A stretch of DNA of 64,000 nucleotides from the NCBI RefSeq assembly GCF_002795245.1, contig NZ_PGVG01000025.1:40776-104775 (forward strand), in the 5' to 3' direction. The notes under the pieces were generated by a model. The model saw nothing but the letters and a program-made list of their open reading frames with translations. It had not been told where the DNA came from and made no database searches. The stretch is from Bradyrhizobium forestalis. GTDB taxonomy: Bacteria > Pseudomonadota > Alphaproteobacteria > Rhizobiales > Xanthobacteraceae. The translations under genes and the position numbers were made by a program. This document shows, piece by piece, positions 25,303 to 34,849 of this stretch. Positions within the stretch are counted from its first letter, which is position 1; the number at the start of each line of letters is the position of its first letter.

Positions 25303-26372
25303 TGGCCATGCCCTTGGAATCCCCGATCACCTTCTCCAACGTCGGCAAGATCAGATGGTGGCAGCGCGGCATCTTCGCCTCGCAGACCGGCTACGTCCTG
25401 CTGGCGCTGGCGGTGCTGCTGGTGATCATGCATTTCGCCAGCCCCTACTTCTTCACCCAAGGCAACATGCAGAACGTGGCGAAGAATTTTTCCTTCATCG
25501 CCATTGCCACGCTTGGCGTCACCTTCGTGATCATCACCGGCGGCATCGACCTCTCGGTCGGCTCGATGATGTGCTTCTCGGCCATGATCGCCTCGATGGT
25601 GATGACCGAGCTGTCGGCGCCCGGCTCGCCGCTCGTGCACATGGCGGCCGACGGCAAGACCGTGCTGGCCAATGTGCCGGGGCTGATCCTGCTGGTGTCG
25701 ATCCTTGCAGGTCTGGGCGTCGCGTTGATTGCCGGCCTCGTCAACGGCTTCTGCATCGCCGTGCTCGGCCTGTCGCCCTTCGTCACCACGCTCGGCATGC
25801 TCTCGATCGTGCGCGGGCTGGGCTATGTCGTCTCCAACGGCCGCGGCAGTTTTCCGGGCGGGCCGGATGCCGATTATTTCTATGCGCTCACCTCGGGCGA
25901 CGTGCTCGGCGTGCCCGTGCCTTTCATCTATCTCGTGGTCCTCGCACTGACGATGGCCGTGGTGCTGCACCACACCTCGTTCGGCCGCCACGTCTTTGCG
26001 CTTGGCGGCAACGAGAAGGCGGCGGAGCTCACCGGCATCCCGGTGGTACGGGTGAAGATCGAGGTTTACGTGATCTGCGCGCTCGCAGCGGGCCTGCAGG
26101 GCATCATCATCTCCGGCTGGCTCGGATCGGCGCCGGCCAACATGGCGACGTCCTACGAGCTCAACGTGATCGCTGCGGCCGTGATCGGCGGCGCCAATCT
26201 CGCCGGCGGTATCGGCGGTCCGCTCGGGGCCATCGTCGGCTGCGTGCTGCTCGAGGTGATCCGCAACGGTCTCGTGCTGGCGCAGGTCTCCTCCTACTGG
26301 CAGCAGACGCTGGTGGGCGTGATCATCATCCTGGCCGTGCTGGTCGATCGCATCCGCTCGCGGATGATCTGA
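25302..26372 (+). CDS. Sugar ABC transporter permease (CUT2 type)
   Basis: A 356-residue membrane protein of the RbsC/XylH/FrcC family with about ten helices. The conserved TFVIITGGIDLSVGSMM block follows helix two or three, and GGNEKAAELTGIPVVRVK is the cytosolic loop that contacts the ATPase. A long loop of about 30 residues (LSAPGSPLVHMAADGKTV) after the third helix seems longer than in RbsC. The start is the ATG in the TGATG overlap; a GTG one codon earlier is also possible. Confidence 0.88.
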   Translation: MAMPLESPITFSNVGKIRWWQRGIFASQTGYVLLALAVLLVIMHFASPYFFTQGNMQNVAKNFSFIAIATLGVTFVIITGGIDLSVGSMMCFSAMIASMVMTELSAPGSPLVHMAADGKTVLANVPGLILLVSILAGLGVALIAGLVNGFCIAVLGLSPFVTTLGMLSIVRGLGYVVSNGRGSFPGGPDADYFYALTSGDVLGVPVPFIYLVVLALTMAVVLHHTSFGRHVFALGGNEKAAELTGIPVVRVKIEVYVICALAAGLQGIIISGWLGSAPANMATSYELNVIAAAVIGGANLAGGIGGPLGAIVGCVLLEVIRNGLVLAQVSSYWQQTLVGVIIILAVLVDRIRSRMI

Positions 26373-26466
26373 CGTGGCGTTGTCTCGGGAAGGTAACGAA
26401 AATGCCGCCTGTCCGCTTCCCGGGCGCTTTCGAAAGGATGGGCACCAAACAAGGGTGGAGGAGACA

Positions 26467-27399
26467 ATGAGGAAACTGCTTCTTGCCGGCATCGCCGTTG
26501 CGATGATGGCGACGCCGACATTCGCTGCGAACTACCGCTTCGTGATCGTGCCCAAGGCGATGAACAATCCGTTCTTCGACTTCGCTCGCGACGGCTGCCT
26601 GAAGCGCGCCAAGGAGCTCGGCAACATCGAGTGCATCTACAAGGGACCGGTGGAGCATGAGCCGGCGACGCAGGCCCAGATCATCCAGGACTTCATCACC
26701 CAGAAGGTCGACGGGCTTGCCATCTCGGTTGCGGACGTCGCGGCCATGACCAAGTCGATCGAGGCGGCGACCGCCGCCGGCATCCCCGTCATCACCTTCG
26801 ACGCCGATGCCCCGGGCTCCAAGCGCATCGCCTATATCGGCACCAACAACAAGGAGTTCGGCCTGGCTCTCGGCAAGCAATTGCTGAAAATGCGGCCCGA
26901 CGGCGGCAAATACGCGATGGTTTCGGGCGGCCCCGGTGCCAAGAACCTCGCCGAGCGCGTCGACGGCGTGCGCGAGGCGCTGAAGGGCTCGAAATGGGTC
27001 GAGGTCGCGGGCTCCCCGACATTCTGCAACGACGATCCTGCGCTCGCGGTCCAGCAGATGACGGACATGCGCACCGCAACGCCCGACCTCGCCGCTATCG
27101 TTCCCATCGGCGGCTGGCCAATGTTCGCCCCCGAAGGCTTCAAGGCCTTTGCCTCCCGCAACAAGAAGGACATCGATTCCGGCAAGTTCACGCTGGTCGT
27201 CGCCGATACGCTGAAGATGCAGCTCGAGCTGCTGCGTGACGGCTATGCCAATGCGCTGGTCGGCCAGCGTCCGTTCGAGATGGGCGAGAAGGCGATGGAT
27301 ACGCTGCTTGCCATCAAGAAGGGCGAGAAGGTGCCGGAGATCGTCTACACCGGCCTCGATCTCGTCACCAAGGATAACGTCGCGCAGATGTTGAAGTAG
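26467..27399 (+). CDS. Sugar ABC transporter substrate-binding protein
   Basis: A 310-residue periplasmic protein with a short signal peptide (LLLAGIAVAMMA, cleavage near TFA-AN). It belongs to the RbsB-like peripla_BP_4 group: NYRFVIVPKAMNNPFFDFARDG at the start, PVITFDADAPGSKRIAYIGTNN in the middle, GGWPMFAPEG and VADTLKMQLELL later. The ligand cannot be fixed by sequence. Xylose is suggested by xylBA, while the sugar dehydrogenase and lactonase downstream leave room for L-fucose, arabinose or similar. The ATG at 26467 follows GGAGGAGACA. Confidence 0.87.
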   Translation: MRKLLLAGIAVAMMATPTFAANYRFVIVPKAMNNPFFDFARDGCLKRAKELGNIECIYKGPVEHEPATQAQIIQDFITQKVDGLAISVADVAAMTKSIEAATAAGIPVITFDADAPGSKRIAYIGTNNKEFGLALGKQLLKMRPDGGKYAMVSGGPGAKNLAERVDGVREALKGSKWVEVAGSPTFCNDDPALAVQQMTDMRTATPDLAAIVPIGGWPMFAPEGFKAFASRNKKDIDSGKFTLVVADTLKMQLELLRDGYANALVGQRPFEMGEKAMDTLLAIKKGEKVPEIVYTGLDLVTKDNVAQMLK

Positions 27400-27429
27400 G
27401 AGCGCCGCCAGCCCCGTGCTCCTGCATGT

Positions 27430-27462
27430 CTCTCCCGCTTGCGGTTTGCGCAAGCGGGAGAG
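27430..27462. terminator. Perfect 14-bp hairpin after the transporter genes
   Basis: CTCTCCCGCTTGCG (27430-27443) and CGCAAGCGGGAGAG (27449-27462) enclose a 5-nt loop. It is a minimal form of the CTCTCCCGC repeat family. It could attenuate or end the transporter transcript, but lacks a T run. Confidence 0.6.
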
Positions 27463-27506
27463 ATGATTTGGATTGTTTGGAAGAAGACCGCTGGAAGGCA
27501 ATGGGA

Positions 27507-28484
27507 ATGAAAAGGTCACGGCTCGGCGCTCTCGACGTCACCTCACTCGGCCTCGGTTCCGCCCCGCTCGGCGGATTGTTCACCCCCGTCAGCGATGCCG
27601 ATGCAGAAGCGACGCTCGCACGTGCCTGGTCTGCCGGAATCCGCTTCTTCGATACCGCGCCGCTCTACGGCTTTGGCCTGGCGGAGCGGCGGGTTGGTGC
27701 ATTCCTGCGGCAACAAAAGCGGGACTCCTACGCCATCTCGACCAAGGTTGGCCGTCTGCTGCGCGCACCGGATGGCGCTGCCGCCGAGGACGAGCACTAC
27801 AAGGGCACACCGCGCGAGCGGCCGGTGTTCGATTTCAGTTATGACGGCGTGATGCGATCGGTCGAGGAGAGCCTGACGCGCCTTGGGCTCGACCGCGTCG
27901 ACGTCCTGCTCGTGCATGATCCCGACGACCATTATGACGAGGCCGTCACCGGCGCCTTCCGCGCGCTCCAGCGGTTGCGTGAGGGCGGCACGGTCAAGGC
28001 GATCGGCGCCGGCATGAACCAATCGGAGATGATGGTTCGCTTTGCCGAGGCCGTGCCGGTCGACTGCTTCCTGCTCGCCGGGCGCTACACGCTGCTCGAC
28101 CAGGGCGCGCTGGAGACGCTGTTTCCGCTCTGCCAGGCCAGGAACATCGGCATCCTGCTCGGCGGCATCTACAACAGCGGCATCTTGGCCAATCCGCGGA
28201 CCGGCGCGAAGTTCAACTATCAGGATGCCGATGCGGCGCTCGTCGCGCGTGCGCTCGAGCTCGATGAACTCTGCCGCAGGCACGACACGGAGCTGAAAGC
28301 CGCCGCGCTGCAGTTCTGCATGGCGCATCCGGCAGTGACGGTCGCCGTGTTAGGTGCGCGCAATGCCGCGGAAGTCGCCGACAACATCGCGATGTCGGAG
28401 AAGGCGGTGCCCGCCGCGTTCTGGCAGGAGTTGCGTGCACGAAAGCTCGTCGATGCGCGGGCGCCACTTCCCGGCGGAGCGTAA
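27507..28484 (+). CDS. Aldo/keto reductase, aldose 1-dehydrogenase type
   Basis: A 325-residue NAD(P)-dependent enzyme. It shows the AKR features GIRFFDTAPLYGFGLAERRVG (catalytic Asp and Tyr), STKVGRLLR with the Lys, and VLLVHDPDD with the His position. The C-terminal VAVLGARNAAEVADNI binds the cofactor phosphate. It resembles D-threo-aldose (L-fucose) 1-dehydrogenase and pyridoxal 4-dehydrogenase. Position next to a lactonase-like gene favours oxidation of a sugar to its lactone. The ATG at 27507 is best spaced from GGAAGG; 27501 is an alternative. Confidence 0.82.
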   Translation: MKRSRLGALDVTSLGLGSAPLGGLFTPVSDADAEATLARAWSAGIRFFDTAPLYGFGLAERRVGAFLRQQKRDSYAISTKVGRLLRAPDGAAAEDEHYKGTPRERPVFDFSYDGVMRSVEESLTRLGLDRVDVLLVHDPDDHYDEAVTGAFRALQRLREGGTVKAIGAGMNQSEMMVRFAEAVPVDCFLLAGRYTLLDQGALETLFPLCQARNIGILLGGIYNSGILANPRTGAKFNYQDADAALVARALELDELCRRHDTELKAAALQFCMAHPAVTVAVLGARNAAEVADNIAMSEKAVPAAFWQELRARKLVDARAPLPGGA

Positions 28485-28487
28485 GGC

Positions 28488-29339
28488 ATGATCATCGACA
28501 GCCACCAGCATTTCTGGGATCCGGCGCGCGCCGACTATCCCTGGATGGCGGCGGACGAGCTCGCGCCAATCCGTCGCGCTTTCGGTCCTGCCGATCTCGC
28601 GCCTTTGCTGAAAGCAAACGGCATCGACGCCAGCATCGTGGTGCAGTGCCGCTCCGCCCTGGAAGAGACCGAGCAGTTCTTGCGCATCGCGCAGGCAAAT
28701 CCCTTCGTCGTCGGTGTGGTCGGCTGGGCCGACCTGACCGATGGTGCGCTTGACGAAACGCTTCATCGGCTGCGCGCTCTGCCCGGCGGCGGCAAGCTGG
28801 TCGGCATCCGCCACCAGGTCCACGACGAGGCCGATCCCGATTGGCTGCTTCGCGAGGATGTTCAGCGCGGCCTCACCGCATTGTTCGCCCGCGATCTCGC
28901 TTACGATTTCCTCGTCCGTGCCCGCGAGCTGCCGGCGGCGATCGCAACAGCGCAGGCCTTTCCGCAAGCGCGCTTCGTGCTCGATCACGCCGCCAAGCCG
29001 CCGATCGCGGATGGCGGCAGCGACGAATGGGCCGACCGCATCGCCGCGTTAGCCGCTTGCGGCAATGTCTGGTGCAAGATCTCGGGGCTCGCGACCGAGG
29101 CGGCTTGGGGCGACTGGGATGCGGAACGACTGTTTCCGTTCGTCGAGCACGCCGCAAAATGTTTTGGCGAGGACAGGCTGATCTTCGGCTCGGACTGGCC
29201 AGTGTGCCTGCTTGCGGGAAGCTACGGCGAGATCAAGAGCGCGCTGGAGGCCTGCCTGGCGAGGCTTGGCCCGCAGCTGCGGGAGAAGGCTTTTGGTATG
29301 AACGCGGCGCGGGCGTATCGGCTGGCGATCGCAGGTTAG
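28488..29339 (+). CDS. Amidohydrolase, sugar lactonase-like (COG3618)
   Basis: A 283-residue TIM-barrel metal hydrolase. It begins MIIDSHQHFWDP with the metal-binding HxH, and has VGIRHQVHDE, FVLDHAAKPPI and LIFGSDWPVC with the metal Asp. Relatives open L-fuconolactone, L-rhamnonolactone or 2-pyrone-4,6-dicarboxylate. It starts 3 nt after the aldose dehydrogenase stop, so dehydrogenase and lactonase probably act in sequence. The exact sugar is undetermined. Confidence 0.82.
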   Translation: MIIDSHQHFWDPARADYPWMAADELAPIRRAFGPADLAPLLKANGIDASIVVQCRSALEETEQFLRIAQANPFVVGVVGWADLTDGALDETLHRLRALPGGGKLVGIRHQVHDEADPDWLLREDVQRGLTALFARDLAYDFLVRARELPAAIATAQAFPQARFVLDHAAKPPIADGGSDEWADRIAALAACGNVWCKISGLATEAAWGDWDAERLFPFVEHAAKCFGEDRLIFGSDWPVCLLAGSYGEIKSALEACLARLGPQLREKAFGMNAARAYRLAIAG

Positions 29340-29362
29340 CGCGAAGCGCCGGCGTCCTCCTG

Positions 29363-29386
29363 CCTCTCCTGGCAGAGCAGGAGAGG
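29363..29386. terminator. Hairpin between convergent genes
   Basis: CCTCTCCT and AGGAGAGG form a perfect 8-bp stem around an 8-nt loop in the 75-bp gap between the amidohydrolase and the convergent binding-protein gene. A likely two-way terminator without a T run. Confidence 0.5.
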
Positions 29387-29414
29387 GGAAGCCACGGCGG
29401 GACCCGCGCCAAGC

Positions 29415-30644
29415 CTATTCCGACATCGGCTTGTCGGAGATGTCCCAGTCCTTGCCGGTGAAGGTGGAGATGAACAGCGTCTTCATCGGCGTGTAGTTCT
29501 CGGGCGTGTAGCTGTAGGTGACGCCATCGAGGAAATAGGGCGAGTGGAAACCCGCGAGCGTCGAGGCCTGCTTCAGCACGTTGGCGCGGGTGAGGTCGTC
29601 GCCGCAGCGGCGCAGGATCTCGCCCATGGTCACGGCCTGCCCGTAGCCGGCGAAGGCGATGGTGTTGTCGGGGTCGATGGCCGGTGTGTACTTCTTGCGC
29701 AGTTCCTCGAACGCGATCACGTCGGGGTCCTTCTCCCATTTCGGCAGGCCGACCTCCTTGTTATAGCGGATCGCGACGATGCCGGTGGCGTTCTCGAGGC
29801 CCGCGGCATTGAGGATTGAGCGGCCGGTCGAACCCGCCGACAAGAGTTGCAGCGGCTTCCAGCCGAGCTCGGCCACCTTCCGGATCGATTGCGACGACGC
29901 CTTGCCGGTCGAGATGTTGTAGAAGACGTCGGCCCCCGACTTCGAGAGATTGATGAGCTGGGAGTCGACGGTCGGATCGGTGAGATCGTAGGTCTGCTCC
30001 ATGATCACCTGCGCGGTGCCGCCGGCATCGGCCAACACCTTCTTGAACGGTCCCAAGAAGTCGCGGCCGAAATCGTCGTTCTGGTAGAGGATGCCGACCT
30101 TCGCATTCGGCTTCACGGCGACGACGTGCCGGGCCAGGATGCGCGCCTCGGTCGGATACAGCGGCAGGCCCGCCATCGTCCATTTGAACTCTTTCGGGTT
30201 GTTCCACTTCGACGCGCCGGTGTTGAGCAGCAGCTGCGGCACGCCCTTGGAGTTCAGGTATTTGTGCACGGCGGTCTGCGGCGCGGTGCCGAGCGAGCCA
30301 TAGAGCGCCAGCACTTCTTCCTGCTCGACCAGCCGCCGCGTCGCCTCGACGCATTTCGGCGCGCTGTAGGCGTCGTCCATGGTGAGGAATTTGACCTTAC
30401 GTCCGTTGATGCCGCCCTTCTCGTTCAGCATCTGGAAATAGGCTTCGCCGATGCGCCCGAGCACGCCGTAGAGCGAGCCGGGGCCGGAATGCGGCACGGT
30501 CTGACCGATCTTGATCTCGGTGTCGCTGGCGCCGGCATCGTATTTCTTCTCCGCAGCCCAGACATAAGGCGCGGGCAAGGTCGATGCGGCGATGGTGGCG
30601 AGCGCGGCGGCGCTGAAATCGCGCCGCGATGGATTCTTCGTCAT
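29415..30644 (-). CDS. ABC transporter substrate-binding protein, branched-chain amino acid type
   Basis: A 409-residue periplasmic binding protein of the peripla_BP_6 (LivJ-like) group. The N-terminus, NPSRRDFSAAALATIAAS, looks like a twin-arginine signal with cleavage near VWA-AE. The core has IKIGQTVPHSGPGSLYGVLG, DDAYSAPKCVEATRRL and LYQNDDFGRDFLGPF. No permease or ATPase genes are next to it, so it is an orphan that uses a transporter elsewhere. The start is supported by GGGAGA 9 nt upstream. Confidence 0.85.
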   Translation of the reverse strand: MTKNPSRRDFSAAALATIAASTLPAPYVWAAEKKYDAGASDTEIKIGQTVPHSGPGSLYGVLGRIGEAYFQMLNEKGGINGRKVKFLTMDDAYSAPKCVEATRRLVEQEEVLALYGSLGTAPQTAVHKYLNSKGVPQLLLNTGASKWNNPKEFKWTMAGLPLYPTEARILARHVVAVKPNAKVGILYQNDDFGRDFLGPFKKVLADAGGTAQVIMEQTYDLTDPTVDSQLINLSKSGADVFYNISTGKASSQSIRKVAELGWKPLQLLSAGSTGRSILNAAGLENATGIVAIRYNKEVGLPKWEKDPDVIAFEELRKKYTPAIDPDNTIAFAGYGQAVTMGEILRRCGDDLTRANVLKQASTLAGFHSPYFLDGVTYSYTPENYTPMKTLFISTFTGKDWDISDKPMSE

Positions 30645-30759
30645 TATTTGTTTCTCCCTAGCGAGCGCATTGTGCTGGCATCGCGGTTCGGCTCGCAAGT
30701 GGGAAGTCGCGGCTTTGCGACGCAATGACGCTCAAATCGCAAGGCGCTAGCGCCTAGAC

Positions 30760-31686
30760 TCAAGTTTTCTCGGCGACGATGACGAGGCCGCGCACCGGCT
30801 CGTTGTTCTCGTTGCGCGGCGAGGCTGGCTCCAGTGTCAGCAGCTTCAACCCGGCCTTGGCGATCGCACGGCGCACATATTCCGCGGGATGGGCATAGCG
30901 CAGGCCTTCGCCGAGCACGACGCCATTGCCGTCATGCGTCTCCAGCGTGAAGGCGAGCACGCCGCCTGATACGAGCACGCGCCTCGATTCGCTCAGAACC
31001 GGTGCGAGATCGGAGAGATAGACGAACGCATCCGCGGCCACGACGAGGTTCGCGCTGGCGTCGGCCTTGCCGCGCAGGCCCTCGATCATGTCGGCGACTT
31101 CGAGCTCGGCATAGAGGTTCGTCGCGCGCGCCTCCTTGATCATGCCGGACGACAGATCGATGCCGATGAAATGGTCGACCTGCTTGGCGAAGGCGGCGGC
31201 CGCAAGGCCGGTGCCGCAGCCGAGATCGATGGTGCGCTTGAAGTAGGCCGGCTTCTTCGCGGCGACCCGCGCGGCCAGCACCGCCTTGAAGATCAGCGCG
31301 GGCGCGCGATAGCCGAGATCGTTGATCAGCGCATGCTCGAACCGAGGCGCGTATTGATCGAACAGCGCCTGCACATAGGCCTTGGGCATCTCGGCCATCT
31401 CCGCGTCCCCGAGACGCATCAGGTGCAGGCCGGCGCCGTGCTGGTCTTCGGGATCGGATCGGCGCGCTTCACGGAACGCCGCGATGGCCTTATCGCGCTC
31501 GCCGAGCTGCTGGCGGATTTCGCCGAGCGTGAACCAGGCCGAAGTGAAATTCGGCGCAAGCTCGATCGCCTGCTCCAGCAGGTCGGCGGCGGCGGGCAGG
31601 TCGCCCTTGAGCTGGAGGTCGCGCGCGAACTCGAAGCGGCGGTCGGCCATGAGATCGCCGGAGGTCAGGAATAGGCGCAAGGGCAT
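30760..31686 (-). CDS. Methyltransferase with N-terminal TPR repeats
   Basis: A 308-residue cytosolic protein. Residues ~15-85 form two TPR-type repeats (DLPAAADLLEQAIELAPNF and ERDKAIAAFREARRSDPED). Residues ~135-300 form a class I SAM methyltransferase with TIDLGCGTGLAAAAF as motif I and VAADAFVYLSDL as motif IV. TPR-methyltransferase fusions of this kind are common in Rhizobiales, but targets are unknown. I chose the start at MPLRLF; an ATG 12 codons later (31650) is possible. Confidence 0.75.
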   Translation of the reverse strand: MPLRLFLTSGDLMADRRFEFARDLQLKGDLPAAADLLEQAIELAPNFTSAWFTLGEIRQQLGERDKAIAAFREARRSDPEDQHGAGLHLMRLGDAEMAEMPKAYVQALFDQYAPRFEHALINDLGYRAPALIFKAVLAARVAAKKPAYFKRTIDLGCGTGLAAAAFAKQVDHFIGIDLSSGMIKEARATNLYAELEVADMIEGLRGKADASANLVVAADAFVYLSDLAPVLSESRRVLVSGGVLAFTLETHDGNGVVLGEGLRYAHPAEYVRRAIAKAGLKLLTLEPASPRNENNEPVRGLVIVAEKT

Positions 31687-31812
31687 CTTGGAACCGGGAT
31701 CGTCATTGCCGGGCTCGACCCGGCAATCCATCAAAAAAGCAACTCTTTAAGAGGATGGATGCGCGGGTCAAGCCCGCGCATGACGGCTTAATTCGGAGCG
31801 GCCCCTTCCTAT

Positions 31813-32859
31813 ATGATGCACATGCGTCCGCAAGACATCCTGCTGCCAGTTGCCGCCGGCCTGTGCTGCAAGCCCGGCGGCTTCCATATCGACCCTGTCC
31901 GCTCCGTGGAGCGGGCCGTGATCACCCACGGGCATTCCGACCATGCCCGCGCCGGCCATGGCGCGGTGCTGGCGACGCAGGAAACGCTCGATATGATGCG
32001 GCTGCGCTACGGCGAGAACTTTGCCGGATCGACCCAAGCGATCCGCTATGGCGAGGAGATCCGGCTCGGCGACGTCACCGTCAAGTTTCACCCGGCCGGC
32101 CACGTGCTGGGCTCCGCACAGATCGCCGTGACCTGCAAGGACACCTGCATCGTCGCCTCCGGTGACTACAAGGACGCGCCCGATCCGACCTGCACGCCCT
32201 TCGAGCTGGTGCCCTGCGACGTCTTCATCACCGAGGCAACGTTCGGGCTGCCGGTGTTCCGGCATGGCGACGCCGCCGACGAGGTGAGGAAGCTGCTGGC
32301 CTCCGTCGCGCTGTTTCCGGAACGCGCGCATCTGGTCGGTGCCTATTCGCTCGGCAAGGCACAGCGTGTGATCGCGTTGCTCCGTGCGGTCGGCTATGAC
32401 GCGCCGATCTACCTTCATGGCGCCATGGAGACGATCACGCATTACTATCAGAGTCGCGGCATCGACCTCGGCGAGCTCAGGCCCGCGAAAGGAGCGAAGA
32501 AGGCGGCGCTCGCCGGCACCATCACGCTGGCGCCGCCGTCGGCGACATCCGATCTCTGGACACGCCGCTTTCCCGATCCCGTTACGGCCTTTGCCTCGGG
32601 ATGGATGCGTGTGCGTGCCCGCGCGCGGCAGCGCGGCGTGGAATTGCCGCTGGTGATCTCCGATCACGCCGATTGGGACGGCCTCACCGCCACCATCGCG
32701 GCGACCGGCGCCGGCGAGATCTGGGTCACGCATGGCCAGGAAGATGCGCTGGTGCATTGGTGCCGGAGCAAGGGCCTGAAAGCGCAGCCGCTCGATCTCG
32801 TCGGCTATGGCGACGAGGAGGAGAGCGAGACGCCCATTCAAGGCGAGGCCGAGGCATGA
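31813..32859 (+). CDS. Ligase-associated MBL-fold DNA exonuclease
   Basis: A 348-residue metallo-beta-lactamase/beta-CASP-type nuclease. The metal motif is ITHGHSDHARAGH, with FHPAGHVLGSAQI, ASGDYKDAPDP and a final ISDHADWDG. These match the ligase-associated DNA exonuclease family. It overlaps the ligase gene by four bases (ATGA). In many bacteria this pair sits with an Lhr-type helicase and a PdeM-type phosphoesterase; here those are at 53.3-56.6 kb. The likely role is DNA end processing in repair. The ATG at 31822 is an alternative start. Confidence 0.88.
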   Translation: MMHMRPQDILLPVAAGLCCKPGGFHIDPVRSVERAVITHGHSDHARAGHGAVLATQETLDMMRLRYGENFAGSTQAIRYGEEIRLGDVTVKFHPAGHVLGSAQIAVTCKDTCIVASGDYKDAPDPTCTPFELVPCDVFITEATFGLPVFRHGDAADEVRKLLASVALFPERAHLVGAYSLGKAQRVIALLRAVGYDAPIYLHGAMETITHYYQSRGIDLGELRPAKGAKKAALAGTITLAPPSATSDLWTRRFPDPVTAFASGWMRVRARARQRGVELPLVISDHADWDGLTATIAATGAGEIWVTHGQEDALVHWCRSKGLKAQPLDLVGYGDEEESETPIQGEAEA

Positions 32860-34517
32860 ACCGCTTCGCCGAGCTGCTAGACCGCCTCGCCTACGAGCCC
32901 GGCCGCAACAACAAGCTGCGGCTGATCACCGGCTATTTTCGCGAGGTCGGCGATCCCGATCGCGGCTACGCGCTGGCGGCGCTGACCGGCGCGCTCAGTT
33001 TCAAGCACGCCAAGCCGGCGCTGATCCGCGATCTCATCGCGGCGCGCACGGATGAGGTGCTGTTCGGGTTGAGCTACGATTACGTCGGCGATCTCTCGGA
33101 GACGGTGGCGCTGATGTGGCCGAAGGCGTCGTTGGCCGCTCACAACAATCCTCCGCCCCCAACCCTCACCGAAGTCGTCACCACGCTGCGCACGCTCGGC
33201 AAGACCGAGTTGCCGAAGCAGCTCGAACGCTGGCTCGACGAGCTCGACGAGACGGGCCGCTGGGCCCTCTTGAAGCTTGTCACCGGCGCGTTGCGGATCG
33301 GCATTTCCGCGCGCCTCGCCAAGACCGCAGCCGCGGCGCTCGGCGACAAGGACCCGCATGAGATCGAGCTGATCTGGCCGGGACTCGCACCGCCCTATCT
33401 CGACCTGTTCGCCTGGCTGGAAGGCCGCGGCGACAAGCCGGTCAATCGCGATCCCGCACCGTTCCGCCCAGTGATGCTCGCACATGCGATCGAGGACGGC
33501 GATTTCGCCGCGCTCGACCCCGCCGACTACATCGCCGAATGGAAATGGGACGGCATCCGCGTGCAGGCGGTCGCCGGCCGCGACGACCGCGGCCACATCA
33601 CGGCGCGGCTCTACTCGCGCACCGGCGAGGACATCACCGGCAGCTTTCCGGATCTCGTGCCGTCGCTGCGCCTGCCCGGCGCCATCGACGGCGAGCTGCT
33701 GATCCTGCGCGAAGGCCGCGTGCAGAGCTTCAACGTTCTGCAGCAGCGGCTCAACCGCAAGGTCGTCTCGCCGAAGCTGATCAAGGAGTTTCCGATTCAC
33801 CTACGCGCCTATGATCTGCTCGGCGACGACGAGAACGATCTGCGCGAGCTGCCATTCGCCGAGCGGCGCGAACATCTGGAGAGGTTCATCGGCAAACTTG
33901 GCGATCCCCGCATCGACCTGTCGCCCACCGTGCCCTTCGCAAGCTGGGAAGCGCTGACCGCCGCCCGCGCCGATCCCGCAAGCGCCGGCGCCGGAGAAGA
34001 CGCGGACGCCGTCGAAGGCGTGATGCTGAAGCGGCGCGATGCGCCCTATCTGCCGGGGCGGCCGAAGGGGCAATGGTGGAAGTGGAAGCGCGATCCGCAC
34101 ATCATCGATGCCGTGTTGATGTATGCGCAGCGCGGCCATGGCAAGCGCTCGTCCTATTACTCCGACTACACGTTTGGCGTCTGGACCGCAGGTGATGCCG
34201 GCGACGAGCTGGTGCCGGTCGGAAAGGCCTATTTCGGCTTCACCGACGAGGAGCTGCTGCAGATCGATCGTTTCGTCCGCCGCAACACCACGGAGAAATT
34301 CGGTCCCGTGCGTCATGTCGTGCACGAGAGCGACAAGGGGCTGGTGCTGGAAGTGGCGTTCGAAGGCTTGCAGCGCTCGCCGCGGCATAAATCCGGCGTC
34401 GCCATGCGTTTTCCCCGCATCAGCCGCCTGCGCTGGGACAAGCCGCCGCGGGAAGCCGACCGGCTGGAGACGCTGGAAAAGATGCTGAAAGCGGAGCCAG
34501 CGGAGATTGAGGTGTGA
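32856..34517 (+). CDS. ATP-dependent DNA ligase
   Basis: A 553-residue ligase of the 'cisplatin' or LigC-like bacterial family. The adenylated lysine is K230 in EWKWDGIRVQ. IDGELLI, the VEGVMLKRRDAPY motif and the QWWKWKRDP motif complete the nucleotidyl transferase core (about 200-430); an OB domain ends the protein. The N-terminal ~190 residues form the DNA-binding domain. It overlaps the exonuclease gene by four bases, so the two are made together for repair, not replication. Confidence 0.92.
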   Translation: MNRFAELLDRLAYEPGRNNKLRLITGYFREVGDPDRGYALAALTGALSFKHAKPALIRDLIAARTDEVLFGLSYDYVGDLSETVALMWPKASLAAHNNPPPPTLTEVVTTLRTLGKTELPKQLERWLDELDETGRWALLKLVTGALRIGISARLAKTAAAALGDKDPHEIELIWPGLAPPYLDLFAWLEGRGDKPVNRDPAPFRPVMLAHAIEDGDFAALDPADYIAEWKWDGIRVQAVAGRDDRGHITARLYSRTGEDITGSFPDLVPSLRLPGAIDGELLILREGRVQSFNVLQQRLNRKVVSPKLIKEFPIHLRAYDLLGDDENDLRELPFAERREHLERFIGKLGDPRIDLSPTVPFASWEALTAARADPASAGAGEDADAVEGVMLKRRDAPYLPGRPKGQWWKWKRDPHIIDAVLMYAQRGHGKRSSYYSDYTFGVWTAGDAGDELVPVGKAYFGFTDEELLQIDRFVRRNTTEKFGPVRHVVHESDKGLVLEVAFEGLQRSPRHKSGVAMRFPRISRLRWDKPPREADRLETLEKMLKAEPAEIEV

Positions 34518-34545
34518 GGCTCGATGCCGCCACGACGTCGATGCG

Positions 34546-34700
34546 CTCCCTCTCCCGCTTGCGGGAGAGGGGTGGGGAGAGGGTGTCCGCATTGGGATTC
34601 GTCATTGAGGTTCCCCAAGAGGAGAGAGCCCTCACCCGGCGCTCGGGACGATGCTTCGCATCGCCCGGGGAGCGCCGACCTCTCCCGCAAGCGGGAGAGG
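34546..34700. repeat. CTCTCCCGCTTGCGGGAGAG intergenic repeat
   Basis: A full copy of the element at 14686-14808, with the same ends, the same AAGAGGAGAGAGCCCTCACC centre, and an extra inner hairpin GGGACGATGCTTCGCATCGCCC. It fills half of the 332-bp gap before the next gene; the remainder shows no further feature. Confidence 0.85.
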
Positions 34701-34849
34701 TTAGGCCCGCGGCTAGCGTCATGCCATCAGGAAGCTCTGGCGGCGCTTACCCGAATTAAACTCCCGTAACCCGATTGACGCCTCGTTGCGGGTTCCCCAT
34801 GTGCCTCGCCGTGCCCTATAATGGGTCGAATCCCCCTGAGGAGTTTGCG

